NCBI GenBank assembly: GCA_019638115.1
Contig: JAHBUK010000003.1
Coordinates: 310,001-374,000, forward strand
Reading direction: 5' to 3'
Source: Flavobacteriales bacterium
GTDB taxonomy: Bacteria; Bacteroidota; Bacteroidia; Flavobacteriales_F; PHOS-HE28
Length of the DNA stretch: 64,000 nucleotides
In this document: one piece after another, positions 42,664 to 50,329 of the stretch
Position numbering within the stretch: position 1 is the first letter of the stretch
Layout: each line of letters begins with the position of its first letter
Position numbers and translations under genes: made by a program
Notes under the pieces: model-generated
The model's input: the letters and a program-made list of their open reading frames with translations, nothing else
Told to the model about the DNA's origin: nothing
Database searches by the model: none

Positions 42664-43277
42664 AACTCCCGCCTCTCCACCAACGCCCCCTGCTCCTCGT
42701 GCGCAAGGATGTATGCCGCGATCCGGTCCAAACTCGCCTCCGACCGCACAAGGTGATCATGGCTTTCATCCTGCCACAAAATCCCTTTATGCCCTATTGC
42801 CCGGTTGATCGCATTGGCGGTGAAAGACTTCCAGCTATGGAGGATATCTGAAAGCTCGAAACCGGTGGAAGGCACGACCAATACATGTACGTGGTTGCCG
42901 GCGATAGCGAAGCTTCCCAGTTCGTAGCGTGTGCCGTTGAAGTGATGCAGTGCATCGCGCATGATCCGCCGTGCTTCGGGATAGCGGAGCACGCACGAGC
43001 CATTGCCCGCATCCAACCAGCGCTGGACACGTTCGTGGAACAGCTTGTTGTAGCGCTTCAGCAACAGCTCCGTCAGGTTGGTAGTGGCCGGGTCTCCATA
43101 AGCCTTTATGAACGCTTCGCGCTCACGCCGCAATTCATCGCGCTTTTCTTTGGCAATGCTGTCCGCCTGCCGCCATGTCACGAAGTACAGCTTACCTTCT
43201 TGTCTCCAATGCGGAAGGTTTCGATGACGAACGCTCACCTCTTCAAAGGGGTCGAAGAGCAGGTCAATATCGAGCAT
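42660..43277 (-). CDS. REP-associated tyrosine transposase (RAYT)
   Basis: A 205-residue Y1/HUH transposase of the IS200/IS605-like RAYT type. LPHWRQEGKLYFVTWRQADS is the characteristic N-terminal strand. The HUH metal site is H129-V-H131 in AIAGNHVHVLVVP, and the catalytic tyrosine is probably Y189 in RIAAYILAHE. SWKSFTANAINRAIGHKGIL and LWQDESHDHLVRSE are typical of the family. RAYTs are domesticated single-copy transposases that process REP/REPIN palindromes. This one is bracketed immediately by two such palindromes and has a third copy 1.1 kb away. Start MLDIDLLFDPFEEV at 43277. Confidence 0.93.
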   Translation of the reverse strand: MLDIDLLFDPFEEVSVRHRNLPHWRQEGKLYFVTWRQADSIAKEKRDELRREREAFIKAYGDPATTNLTELLLKRYNKLFHERVQRWLDAGNGSCVLRYPEARRIMRDALHHFNGTRYELGSFAIAGNHVHVLVVPSTGFELSDILHSWKSFTANAINRAIGHKGILWQDESHDHLVRSEASLDRIAAYILAHEEQGALVERREL

Positions 43278-43282
43278 GCTCG

Positions 43283-43352
43283 AAGGTAATGTTCCACCGG
43301 CTTCCCGCTGGTGGATCCAAACCACCGGCTGGAAGCCGGTGGGACATTGAAC
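43283..43352. repeat. REPIN-like palindrome 2
   Basis: ggtaatgttccaccggcttc at the left pairs with gaagccggtgggacatt at the right, with a second inner pair around accaccggct. It lies between the RAYT start and the nucleoid-associated protein start. Confidence 0.88.
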
Positions 43353-43355
43353 CGA

Positions 43356-43363
43356 TACCTTCG
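43356..43363 (+). promoter_or_regulatory. Candidate -7 box (TACCTTCG) 4 nt from ATG
   Basis: Directly follows the REPIN and precedes the ATG at 43368 by four bases. Confidence 0.4.
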
Positions 43364-43367
43364 CCGC

Positions 43368-44390
43368 ATGATCAACGGCAAGGAAGCCATGGTGGAGGAG
43401 TTCGTGCTCCACCGCATCGGAACGGAAGGTGCACCCAGCATACTCAGCGACTACAGCGCGGTGCTGCAAGGTTTGGAGGAGCAGGAGTTCCTGCGGAAGC
43501 TGTTCCTGCGTCCCTTCTCCACACTGGTGCAGACCAATGAGTTCGCGGTGGTGGAAGGGGAGAAGGATAACCTGCTGCAGCAGCTTTGCGCCAAGGTGGA
43601 AAAGGGGAAAGACCTGGTGGGCGTATCGCGCGCCATGGCCAAGCACCTGATCGATGTGGCGGCCAACTACGAGGTGCGCACGGGCGACTTCTTCGTGGTG
43701 CGATTCCACGCCGTGGAGATGGGCGGCGCGCAGTACGATGGGGTCGGCCTCTACAAGTTCGACGACAAGGACGTGTTCCTCGAAAGCCGCGCCGAGGCGG
43801 ACAAGATCGCCATGCAACTGAAACGCGGGCTGGGCGGACGCAAGCCGGACCAGGCACTGCTCGTGCTCTTCACGCCGCTGGCACACACCCTCTTCGTGAT
43901 CGACGACAAGCCGCAGACCGGCTTCTGGCAGCAGGGCTTCATCGGCCTGCAACCCAAGAAGGACCACGTGTACAGCACCAACAACGTGCTGGAGATGACC
44001 AAGCACTTCATCACCGACCAGCTGCCGCAGGACTACGAGATCCCCAAGGCGGACCAGATCGACCTGCTGAACCGTTCGGTGCAGTTCTTCAAGGAGAACA
44101 CCGAGTTCGATCGCGAACGCTTCGCGCAGGAGGTGTTCCAGACCGATGCTGTCATCGATTCCTTCCAACGCTATGGTGATCGCTACCAGGAAGAGCGGCA
44201 CGTGGACCTGCAGGACAACTTCGCGATCAGCTCCGATGCTGTGAAGAAGCAGGCCCGCGTGTTCAAGAGCGTGCTGAAGCTGGACAAGAACTTCCACATC
44301 TACATCCACGGCGACCGCAACAAGATCGAGCAGGGCGTGGACGAGAACGGCCGGAAGTTCTACAAGATCTATTACGAGCAGGAGTTATAG
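43368..44390 (+). CDS. Nucleoid-associated protein, NdpA/YejK family
   Basis: A 340-residue protein of the 37-kDa nucleoid-associated family. It begins MINGKEAMVEEFVLHRIGTEG and includes EFLRKLFLRPFSTLVQTNEF, AKHLIDVAANYEVRTGDFFV, LKRGLGGRKPDQALLVLF, YSTNNVLEMTKHFI and a C-terminal FHIYIHGDRNKIEQGVDENG. Members bind the nucleoid in gammaproteobacteria; the role in Bacteroidota is not established. The start at 43368 was chosen because the extra upstream in-frame codons translate the adjacent REPIN. Confidence 0.85.
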   Translation: MINGKEAMVEEFVLHRIGTEGAPSILSDYSAVLQGLEEQEFLRKLFLRPFSTLVQTNEFAVVEGEKDNLLQQLCAKVEKGKDLVGVSRAMAKHLIDVAANYEVRTGDFFVVRFHAVEMGGAQYDGVGLYKFDDKDVFLESRAEADKIAMQLKRGLGGRKPDQALLVLFTPLAHTLFVIDDKPQTGFWQQGFIGLQPKKDHVYSTNNVLEMTKHFITDQLPQDYEIPKADQIDLLNRSVQFFKENTEFDRERFAQEVFQTDAVIDSFQRYGDRYQEERHVDLQDNFAISSDAVKKQARVFKSVLKLDKNFHIYIHGDRNKIEQGVDENGRKFYKIYYEQEL

Positions 44391-44446
44391 TCGCACCGGC
44401 TTCCAGCCGGTGGCCTGAACACCGGCTGGAAGCCGGTGCGACATTA
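44389..44446. repeat. REPIN-like palindrome 3
   Basis: gtcgcaccggcttccagccg on the left and its exact reverse complement on the right, separated by a few bases; same core as palindromes 1 and 2. It fills the gap between two convergent genes and includes the moaA stop. Confidence 0.9.
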
Positions 44447-45439
44447 CCCACCAATACTCACCATCGGCCTTGCGCTCAGGTCGTGCAGCACTTCCTCCTG
44501 CTTCTCCGGTTTGAATTGCGGCAGCCCGCCCAGCATCGCATGTTTCCCCAGCACGTTGGCTTCGATCAAGGGTGCGATGTCCTCTCCGCGTCGCAACGCT
44601 GAAAGCAGGTCCGTTTCCTCTCGGGCGAAGAGGCAGTTCCGCATTTTCCCTTCCGCAGTGATGCGCAGGCGATCGCAGTTGCCGCAAAAGGGTTCGGTCA
44701 CCGTGCTGATCACCGCGAAGGTGCCTTTCCAATCGGGTACGCGATACGCTTTCGCGGTGCTGTGCGGATCGTCGGTGAGCTTCTCGAAGCTGTGCACGCT
44801 GCCGATGTGGCCCAGCATTTCGGCGTAGGTGTACACGCGCTCGCGGCCCCAGTGGTTGCCAGCGAAGGGCATGAACTCGATGAAGCGCACGTGGATGTCG
44901 TGGTCGCGGGTCAGTTCCACGAAACGCAGCAACTCGTCGTCGTTCAAGCCGCGCATCACCACCATGTTCACCTTCACACGCAGACCGCGCTGCAGGGCGA
45001 GCATGATGTTGGCATGCACGGTGTCGAAACCATCGCGCCGTGTGATCTTACGGAAGCGTTCCGCATCGAAGGTGTCCAGGCTGATGTTGATGCTCTTCAA
45101 CCCGGCATCGTTGAGGCCATCGAGGTGTTTGTGCAGGCTGAGCGCGTTGGTGGTAAGGCCGAGCGAGACACCGAGCTGTGCCATGTCGCGTACGATGTCC
45201 ACGGCATCGGGGCGCACAAGGGGTTCGCCGCCGGTGAGCCGGATCTTGCTCACACCATAACGCTCCACGAAGAGCCGCGCTATGGTGGTGACCTCCTCGC
45301 GCGTCATCAGTTCCTCGCGCTTCAGGAAGTGCTGGTCCTCCGGCATGCAGTAGGTGCAGCGCAGGTCGCACTTGTCCACGATGCTGATACGCAGGCTGCG
45401 GTGGACCCTGTTGTGACGGTCGGTGAGCGGCTGAGACAC
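44444..45439 (-). CDS. moaA: GTP 3',8-cyclase, molybdenum cofactor synthesis
   Basis: A 331-residue radical-SAM enzyme converting GTP to 3',8-cyclo-7,8-dihydro-GTP, the first step of Moco synthesis. The SAM cluster is C24-x3-C28-x2-C31 (DKCDLRCTYC). The second cluster is FCGNCDRLR...RNC near residues 253-270. The protein ends in SIGG, the catalytic GG tail. The start is GTG at 45439, four nt from a TAACTTGC box. It is on the opposite strand to the other Moco genes and divergent from tag. Confidence 0.95.
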   Translation of the reverse strand: MSQPLTDRHNRVHRSLRISIVDKCDLRCTYCMPEDQHFLKREELMTREEVTTIARLFVERYGVSKIRLTGGEPLVRPDAVDIVRDMAQLGVSLGLTTNALSLHKHLDGLNDAGLKSINISLDTFDAERFRKITRRDGFDTVHANIMLALQRGLRVKVNMVVMRGLNDDELLRFVELTRDHDIHVRFIEFMPFAGNHWGRERVYTYAEMLGHIGSVHSFEKLTDDPHSTAKAYRVPDWKGTFAVISTVTEPFCGNCDRLRITAEGKMRNCLFAREETDLLSALRRGEDIAPLIEANVLGKHAMLGGLPQFKPEKQEEVLHDLSARPMVSIGG

Positions 45440-45443
45440 GCCC

Positions 45444-45457
45444 GCAAGTTACCTTGA
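45444..45457. promoter_or_regulatory. Overlapping divergent -7 boxes for moaA and tag
   Basis: gcaagttaccttga contains TAACTTGC on the minus strand (4 nt from the moaA GTG) and TACCTTGA on the plus strand (15 nt from the tag ATG). The two boxes share the central TTA/TA bases, so only one direction could be used at a time. Confidence 0.4.
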
Positions 45458-45472
45458 GCGCACCAGCTTGCC

Positions 45473-46063
45473 ATGAAAATCATCACGACCGATCCGGGCC
45501 TCGTACGCTGCTCCTGGTGCCTGAAGGACGACCTCTACAAGCACTACCACGACACCGTTTGGGGCGTGCCCGAACACGATGATCGGCGGCTCTTCGCCAA
45601 GCTGGTCCTCGATGGTGCGCAGGCGGGGCTCAGTTGGTACACCATTCTCATCCGCACCGAGAGCTACGCCAAGGCTTTCGACAATTGGAACGCGGAGAAG
45701 ATCGCGCGCTATGGGCCGAAGGACATCGCTCGCCTGATGAACGATCCGGGCATCATCCGCAATCGGGCCAAGGTGGAGAGCGCCATCAAGAACGCCCAGG
45801 CCTACCTACGCATCATGGAGAGCGGTAAAGGTTCTTTCAACGACTTCCTCTGGAAGCACGTGGGTCACGAACCGATCGTGAACCACTGGACGGAGTTGGA
45901 ACAAGTGCCGGCAAGCACACCCATCTCCGATGCCCTGAGCAAGGATCTGAAAAAGGCCGGCTTCAGCTTCGTGGGCACCACCATCGTCTACGCCTTCATG
46001 CAAGCCGTGGGAATGGTGGACGATCACTTGGTGACATGCTGGCGGAGAACAGGGAAGGTGTGA
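45473..46063 (+). CDS. tag: DNA-3-methyladenine glycosylase I
   Basis: A 196-residue base-excision repair glycosylase that removes 3-methyladenine. The N-terminal VRCSWCLKDDLYKHYHDTVWGVPEHDDRRLF has the structural-zinc Cys/His and the conserved Trp. The C-terminal DDHLVTCW supplies the other zinc ligands. The catalytic-region motif is LDGAQAGLSWYTIL, with Asp where E. coli Tag has Glu (LEGQQAGLSW). FSFVGTTIVYAFMQAVGMVDDH is typical of the family. Confidence 0.94.
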   Translation: MKIITTDPGLVRCSWCLKDDLYKHYHDTVWGVPEHDDRRLFAKLVLDGAQAGLSWYTILIRTESYAKAFDNWNAEKIARYGPKDIARLMNDPGIIRNRAKVESAIKNAQAYLRIMESGKGSFNDFLWKHVGHEPIVNHWTELEQVPASTPISDALSKDLKKAGFSFVGTTIVYAFMQAVGMVDDHLVTCWRRTGKV

Positions 46064-46136
46064 ATGGGAGTTGGTGAATGGCGAATGGACCCTGCTCGGT
46101 ACCATTCACCAATGACCATTCGCCATTCACCCGCGT
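46060..46136. repeat. Intergenic GAATGG/CCATTC inverted repeat, copy B
   Basis: gtgaatggcgaatgg at 46074-46088 is the exact reverse complement of 46116-46130 (15 bp). Further partial pairing surrounds it. Same family as copy A at 41586. It overlaps the last codons of tag. Confidence 0.8.
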
Positions 46137-46139
46137 TCC

Positions 46140-46147
46140 TACCTTTC
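46140..46147 (+). promoter_or_regulatory. Candidate -7 box (TACCTTTC) 4 nt from ATG
   Basis: Four bases before the fdhD ATG at 46152, right after the inverted repeat. Confidence 0.4.
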
Positions 46148-46151
46148 CACC

Positions 46152-46964
46152 ATGCCAGGCCCCGTTACCTCCACACGCATCCTCCGCCATGAGAACGGCG
46201 CGTTCCAGGATGCTGACGACATCCTGGTGACGGAGGAGCCGCTGGAGATCCGCCTGGGCCATGGACCGCTGGACGAGCGCAAGGAGTTCCGCTTGAGCGT
46301 GACCATGCGCACACCGGGGCATGATGCGGAATTGGCGCTTGGCTTCCTATACACGGAGGGCATCATCACAGCGCCCGATGAGCTGTTGCGTGTGGAGCAT
46401 TGCGCCAACGTGAAGCCCGAGGAACGCGGCAACGTGGTGCGCGCCGAACTGCGGCCGGAGGTGGAACTCGATGCGGCCCGCTGGCAGCGGAACTTCTACA
46501 CCACCAGCAGTTGCGGGGTATGTGGCAAGAGCAGCCTGGAAGCGGTGCATGCCCAGTGCAGGCTGCGCATCGAACCTTGGGGAACGATCGATGCAGCCGT
46601 GATGACCGCGCTGCCTGAGCGTATGCGCGAAGCACAGACCGTGTTCAAGCACACCGGTGGCATCCATGCAGCGGCCCTGTTCGATCGGGCGGGCAAGCTG
46701 TTGTTGCTGCGCGAGGACATCGGTCGCCACAACGCCGTTGACAAGCTCATCGGAGCGGCCTTGCATGGACGCCTGACAACCGACAACTGTCAACTGCTCG
46801 TCAGCGGCCGCGCCGGTTTCGAGCTGGTGCAGAAGTGCGTGGTGGCGGGCATTCCGCTCATGGCAGCGGTGGGTGCGCCTTCCTCCATTGCAGTGGAACT
46901 GGCCCGCCAGCATGGCCTAACCCTGGTCGGATTCCTGCGCGGTGAACGCTTCAATGTGTATTGA
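46152..46964 (+). CDS. fdhD: Formate dehydrogenase accessory sulfurtransferase
   Basis: A 270-residue FdhD, which transfers sulfur from a cysteine desulfurase to the Mo-bis-MGD cofactor so that formate dehydrogenase becomes active. The catalytic loop SSCGVCGKSSLE gives C121 and C124. MRTPGHDAELALGFLYTEGII, FKHTGGIHAAALFD, EDIGRHNAVDKLIG and VSGRAGFELVQKC are family signatures. It implies that the cell makes a molybdenum formate dehydrogenase, which fits the Moco cluster here and the NuoEF-type subunit at 62271. Confidence 0.95.
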   Translation: MPGPVTSTRILRHENGAFQDADDILVTEEPLEIRLGHGPLDERKEFRLSVTMRTPGHDAELALGFLYTEGIITAPDELLRVEHCANVKPEERGNVVRAELRPEVELDAARWQRNFYTTSSCGVCGKSSLEAVHAQCRLRIEPWGTIDAAVMTALPERMREAQTVFKHTGGIHAAALFDRAGKLLLLREDIGRHNAVDKLIGAALHGRLTTDNCQLLVSGRAGFELVQKCVVAGIPLMAAVGAPSSIAVELARQHGLTLVGFLRGERFNVY

Positions 46965-46990
46965 TCGCTGATAGCGCTTAGAATTGTGGT

Positions 46991-47566
46991 ATGGAGAAGC
47001 GGATGGAACAGCGGATCAAGGCCTTGAGCAAGGAAGAGATCGCCATTGTGCCCCATGATCCCCAATGGGCCGCACAAGCGCTGGAGTTGGAGAAGGGCCT
47101 CAAGCGCATCATCCCGCGCATGCTCATGCTCCGCATTTGCCACATCGGTAGCACGGCGATCCCGGGAATCAGCGCCAAGCCGATCATCGACATACAGGTG
47201 GAGGTGAGCGACATGGAAGCGATACGCACGCAAGTGGTGCCCTTGATGGAAGGTGCCGGGTACGAGTTCATCTGGCGGCCCACCATGGGCGACGATGAGC
47301 CCTTCTATGCGTGGTTCATTCTGCGCAACGAGGCCGGGCAGCGTGTGGCGCATGTACACATGGTGCGTCCCGGGCAGGCCAGTGTGGACCGCATCATCTT
47401 CCGCGATCACCTGCGCAACGACCCCGAGTCCGCCAAGCGCTACGAGGTTTTGAAACTGGAGCTCGCCACGCGCTTCCGCCGCAACCGCATCGCGTACACC
47501 GAGCAGAAGACCGACTTCATCAACGAGATCCTCGCCAAAGCCCGCCGCGAGAAGATGAAGCGATGA
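46991..47566 (+). CDS. GrpB family protein (UPF0157)
   Basis: A 191-residue protein of the GrpB/nucleotidyltransferase-fold family. IAIVPHDPQWAAQALELE, HIGSTAIPGISAKPIIDIQV and FRDHLRNDPESAKRYEVLK are the family hallmarks, and the GS...D-x-D pattern hints at nucleotidyl transfer, which has not been shown generally. The start could also be the ATG at 47003. It is 26 bp after fdhD. Confidence 0.88.
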   Translation: MEKRMEQRIKALSKEEIAIVPHDPQWAAQALELEKGLKRIIPRMLMLRICHIGSTAIPGISAKPIIDIQVEVSDMEAIRTQVVPLMEGAGYEFIWRPTMGDDEPFYAWFILRNEAGQRVAHVHMVRPGQASVDRIIFRDHLRNDPESAKRYEVLKLELATRFRRNRIAYTEQKTDFINEILAKARREKMKR

Positions 47567-47576
47567 GCCGAACACC

Positions 47577-47978
47577 ATGAGAACACCCATCACGCTCGCA
47601 CTGCTCTTGTTCACTTGGTGTGCAGCACAGGCACAGCGCAGTTTCGAAGTCACCATCGCGGACAGCACCTACCACATGAAGCAGTACTGGTTCGTGCTCT
47701 ACACTGCGGGCGATGGCCCTGCGTTGGACAGCCTGACCGCGGCCACGCTGCAAGCCGAGCACCTGGCCCACCAAGATGCGCAGGGCAAGCGGGGCCTCAT
47801 CGTGATGGCCGGACCCTACGGGAAGAACGATGCCGGATGGCGCGGCATGCTGCTCTACGATTGCGATACGCGTGAAGAAGTGGAAGGCTATCTGCAACAG
47901 GACCCCTTCGTGAAGATCGGTCGCCTGAAGTATGCGATCCACCCGTGGTGGGGTGCGGTGGGTACGCGCCTGCCGTGA
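47577..47978 (+). CDS. Secreted YCII-related domain protein
   Basis: A 133-residue protein with the signal peptide MRTPITLALLLFTWCAAQAQ. The rest resembles a YCII dimeric alpha/beta barrel (QYWFVLYTAGDGPA, QAEHLAHQDAQGKRGLIVMAGPYG, EVEGYLQQDPFVKIGRLKYAIHPWW), with the His and Asp typical of YCII. YCII domains are usually cytoplasmic, so a signal peptide is a modest oddity. It ends exactly where the convergent gene ends (47978/47979). Confidence 0.78.
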   Translation: MRTPITLALLLFTWCAAQAQRSFEVTIADSTYHMKQYWFVLYTAGDGPALDSLTAATLQAEHLAHQDAQGKRGLIVMAGPYGKNDAGWRGMLLYDCDTREEVEGYLQQDPFVKIGRLKYAIHPWWGAVGTRLP

Positions 47979-48437
47979 TCAGGGCTGCACTTCCACGGGC
48001 GCGGCGATCGCATCGTAGCGTGTGAGCAAGTCTTCCAGCAGACAGATACCGGCCCATTTGCGGCATGCTTCCAGGCAGAGGTCCGCATCAGGCTTTTTGG
48101 CTTTGCTCTTTTCCGCTTTGCAGGTTTTCCGCAGCCCCTTGTCCCACATCTTCTGCTCGCGGTCGAAGGCTTTGCGTTCCTGCTCGGTGCCCAGTACCTC
48201 CCGGTAGGCTGCGCGCATGTTCCGGATCAAGCGGTAGAGGTTTTCGTTCTCCGCTCTGGCGACCTTCAAAGGCGGAATGGCGAACAGGCTCCCATCGCAA
48301 CCGATCGATACTGAGCGGCCTGCGCTCCGGAGTTCAACCGCCTTGCCGAATGATCGTTCGCATTGGGCCTGCGCGCTGCGCAGCGACAGTAGCAAGATCG
48401 CACAGGTCAGCCAACGCATGCCGCTGAAAGGCATCAT
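47979..48437 (-). CDS. Secreted LprI/DUF1311-like protein
   Basis: About 146-152 residues with a signal peptide (MRWLTCAILLLSLRSAQAQ). Mature residues LYRLIRNMRAAYREVLGTEQERKAFDREQKMWDKGLRKTC...C resemble the lysozyme-inhibitor LprI N-terminal (DUF1311) helix pair with a terminal cysteine pattern. The similarity is by eye only. The ATG at 48437 overlaps the upstream gene's TGA (TGATG); 48434 and 48419 are alternative starts, the last giving the cleanest signal peptide. Likely an operon with the MORN-repeat gene. Confidence 0.68.
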   Translation of the reverse strand: MMPFSGMRWLTCAILLLSLRSAQAQCERSFGKAVELRSAGRSVSIGCDGSLFAIPPLKVARAENENLYRLIRNMRAAYREVLGTEQERKAFDREQKMWDKGLRKTCKAEKSKAKKPDADLCLEACRKWAGICLLEDLLTRYDAIAAPVEVQP

Positions 48438-50089
48438 CACCGGCGGCCACCAGGCACCTGGGATGGTGTTGCACTTCCTTTCGGTGCGGCGGGTGGCGCG
48501 GCCTTCTTCACCTGTCCGTCCTCGTACTCCACGGTCTTGGTGGGCTTGCCACTGCGATCGAAGAAGGTCATGGTGCCGTGCAGACGCCCGTTGCGGTAGT
48601 TCATTTCCTGCACCAGCCTGCCGCGTTGGTCGTACACCTTGCACGCGCCGTGCGGGTCGCCGTTCACCAGGGTGAGCTCGCGCATTTTCACACCGGCATC
48701 GTCGTAGTAGGTCCATGCACCGGTGGCGCGGCCGTCCTTGTAGCTGCCTTCGGAAGTGGGCGCACCTTGCAGGTTGAAGGTGGTCCACCGACCGCTCTTT
48801 TTGCCGGCGGCGTAGCTGCCCTGCTCGCGCACACGACCGCCGAGGTTGCGTCCTTCGGGGCTTTCGTGGAAGAGTTTCCAGGGGCCGTGCTTCAGGTCGT
48901 CCTTGTAGCTGCCTTCATAGTCGGGGTCGCCGTTGGGCAGCCAGCCGCGCCACAAGCCATCCATGCGGCCTGCCTTGAAAGAGCCAATGCTCTGTTCCTT
49001 TCCATTGGCGAACCAACTGGTCCACTGGCCGTCCTCCTTGCCGTTCACGAAGGGACCTTCCTGCAGTTTCTGGCCGCTCTCGAAACGCGTGGTCCAGATG
49101 CCGGTGCGCAGGCCTTTGTCGAAGGAGCCTTTCTTCCACAGCTGCCCGCCCTCGTAGTAGTACACCCACTCGCCCTGCTCCAGGTCGTTCTGGAAGGTGC
49201 CAGCGCTGTTCAGTTGTTCGTTGGGGTACCACGCTCGCCACAGCCCTTCGCGCTTGCCCACGCGGAAGCTGCCTTCCATCTCCTTGCGGCCATCGGCCCG
49301 GTGCCAGGTCCACAGGCTGTCCTTGGCGCCGTTGCGGTGCCATCCGCTCACGTCCAGCTCCTCGTTCTTCTGCCAGCGTGTGTATTCGCCGTGCAGTTCG
49401 CCGCGTTGGTAGGCTTCGCGCTTCTCGGGTTTGCCGTTGGTGGTCCAGTACTCCCACAGCCCGTCCTTCACGCCACTGCGGTATTCGCCTTTGAAGCGCA
49501 CGTTTCCTGCGGGCCAATAGGCCATGCTGGGCCCGCTCTTCACGCCCATCACATAGCTGCTTTCCTCCTCAAGCGTGCCGCTGGCGTAGTAGGTGCGCAG
49601 TTTGCCATTACCGGCCTCCAGCGTGCGTGTGCCATCGCGATCCCAGGCGTCCACCACTATGGAGAGGCTGTCGTTCCAGCGTTCGGTGAGCATGGGCAGG
49701 CTGTCCGGGTACCAGTACTGCCACAGCCCGGTCTTGCGTCCGGCGCGGTGGTGGCCCTGTTCCATCGGCTTGCCGTTGCGGTAGTAGCTGGTGCGCAGGC
49801 TGTCCTCCAGGCCCCGTTTGAAGTAGCCATCGTGCTGCACCGGGCCTTCCGGGTAGAAGACCTGCACGCGCCCGTCGCGTTCCCCGGCCTTGAATTCGGC
49901 CTGCTCGATGAGCCGCCCGTCGCGGTCGTAGAACTTCCACTCGCCCCATTCGCGGCCGTTCACCAGCAGGCCTTCGCTGCGCTTGATGGTCTTCTTGGCG
50001 TCCCAGTGGTCCACGAAGGGCTCCACGGACTGTGCATGCAGGAGGCCACCGGTCAGTGGCAGCGCGATGCAGAGCAAGGCGATGCGCAT
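48437..50089 (-). CDS. Secreted MORN/YwqK-repeat protein
   Basis: A 550-residue exported protein with the signal peptide MRIALLCIALPLTGGLLHAQ. It is almost entirely built of ~20-24-residue repeats of the G-x-x-x-G-x-W-x-x-(W/F/Y)-x-x-x-G form (VNGREWGEWKFYDRDG, RAGRKTGLWQYWYPDS, YRSGVKDGLWEYWTTNG, NDLEQGEWVYYYEGG, KAGRMDGLWRGWLPNG and more), the MORN_2/YwqK type. Roughly 20 repeats are visible. Such proteins are beta-ribbon solenoids; the name 'YwqK antitoxin' used for them in databases does not establish a toxin partner here. Confidence 0.9.
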   Translation of the reverse strand: MRIALLCIALPLTGGLLHAQSVEPFVDHWDAKKTIKRSEGLLVNGREWGEWKFYDRDGRLIEQAEFKAGERDGRVQVFYPEGPVQHDGYFKRGLEDSLRTSYYRNGKPMEQGHHRAGRKTGLWQYWYPDSLPMLTERWNDSLSIVVDAWDRDGTRTLEAGNGKLRTYYASGTLEEESSYVMGVKSGPSMAYWPAGNVRFKGEYRSGVKDGLWEYWTTNGKPEKREAYQRGELHGEYTRWQKNEELDVSGWHRNGAKDSLWTWHRADGRKEMEGSFRVGKREGLWRAWYPNEQLNSAGTFQNDLEQGEWVYYYEGGQLWKKGSFDKGLRTGIWTTRFESGQKLQEGPFVNGKEDGQWTSWFANGKEQSIGSFKAGRMDGLWRGWLPNGDPDYEGSYKDDLKHGPWKLFHESPEGRNLGGRVREQGSYAAGKKSGRWTTFNLQGAPTSEGSYKDGRATGAWTYYDDAGVKMRELTLVNGDPHGACKVYDQRGRLVQEMNYRNGRLHGTMTFFDRSGKPTKTVEYEDGQVKKAAPPAAPKGSATPSQVPGGRR

Positions 50090-50313
50090 GGCGTACCCTG
50101 CGGTCCGTGTGCGTCTGGTGAAGGTGGCCTGATACCGGATCATGGGCACGAAAGTAGGCGTGGTGCACAGCCTCATCGGACAGCTTCAACGCAACACTTT
50201 CCACGATCCGCATGTGTGCCCGTACGGGTGGTGTGCGAACGATGCCCGTAGCTGCTTTGTTGAAGGATGCGAAGGATGACATCGCGTGGTCAGCCCGCGC
50301 CCGTGGCCACGCG

Positions 50314-50321
50314 TAACTTGC
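50314..50321 (+). promoter_or_regulatory. Candidate -7 box (TAACTTGC) 8 nt from ATG
   Basis: In the 240-bp divergent gap 50090-50329, just before the cytochrome start. Nothing else recognisable was seen in that gap. Confidence 0.35.
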
Positions 50322-50329
50322 GCAGCGCA

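Noticed and set aside
48437-50089. YwqK-type protein as an antitoxin of a toxin-antitoxin system
   Set aside because: The label comes from repeat similarity only; there is a signal peptide and no toxin-like partner next to it.
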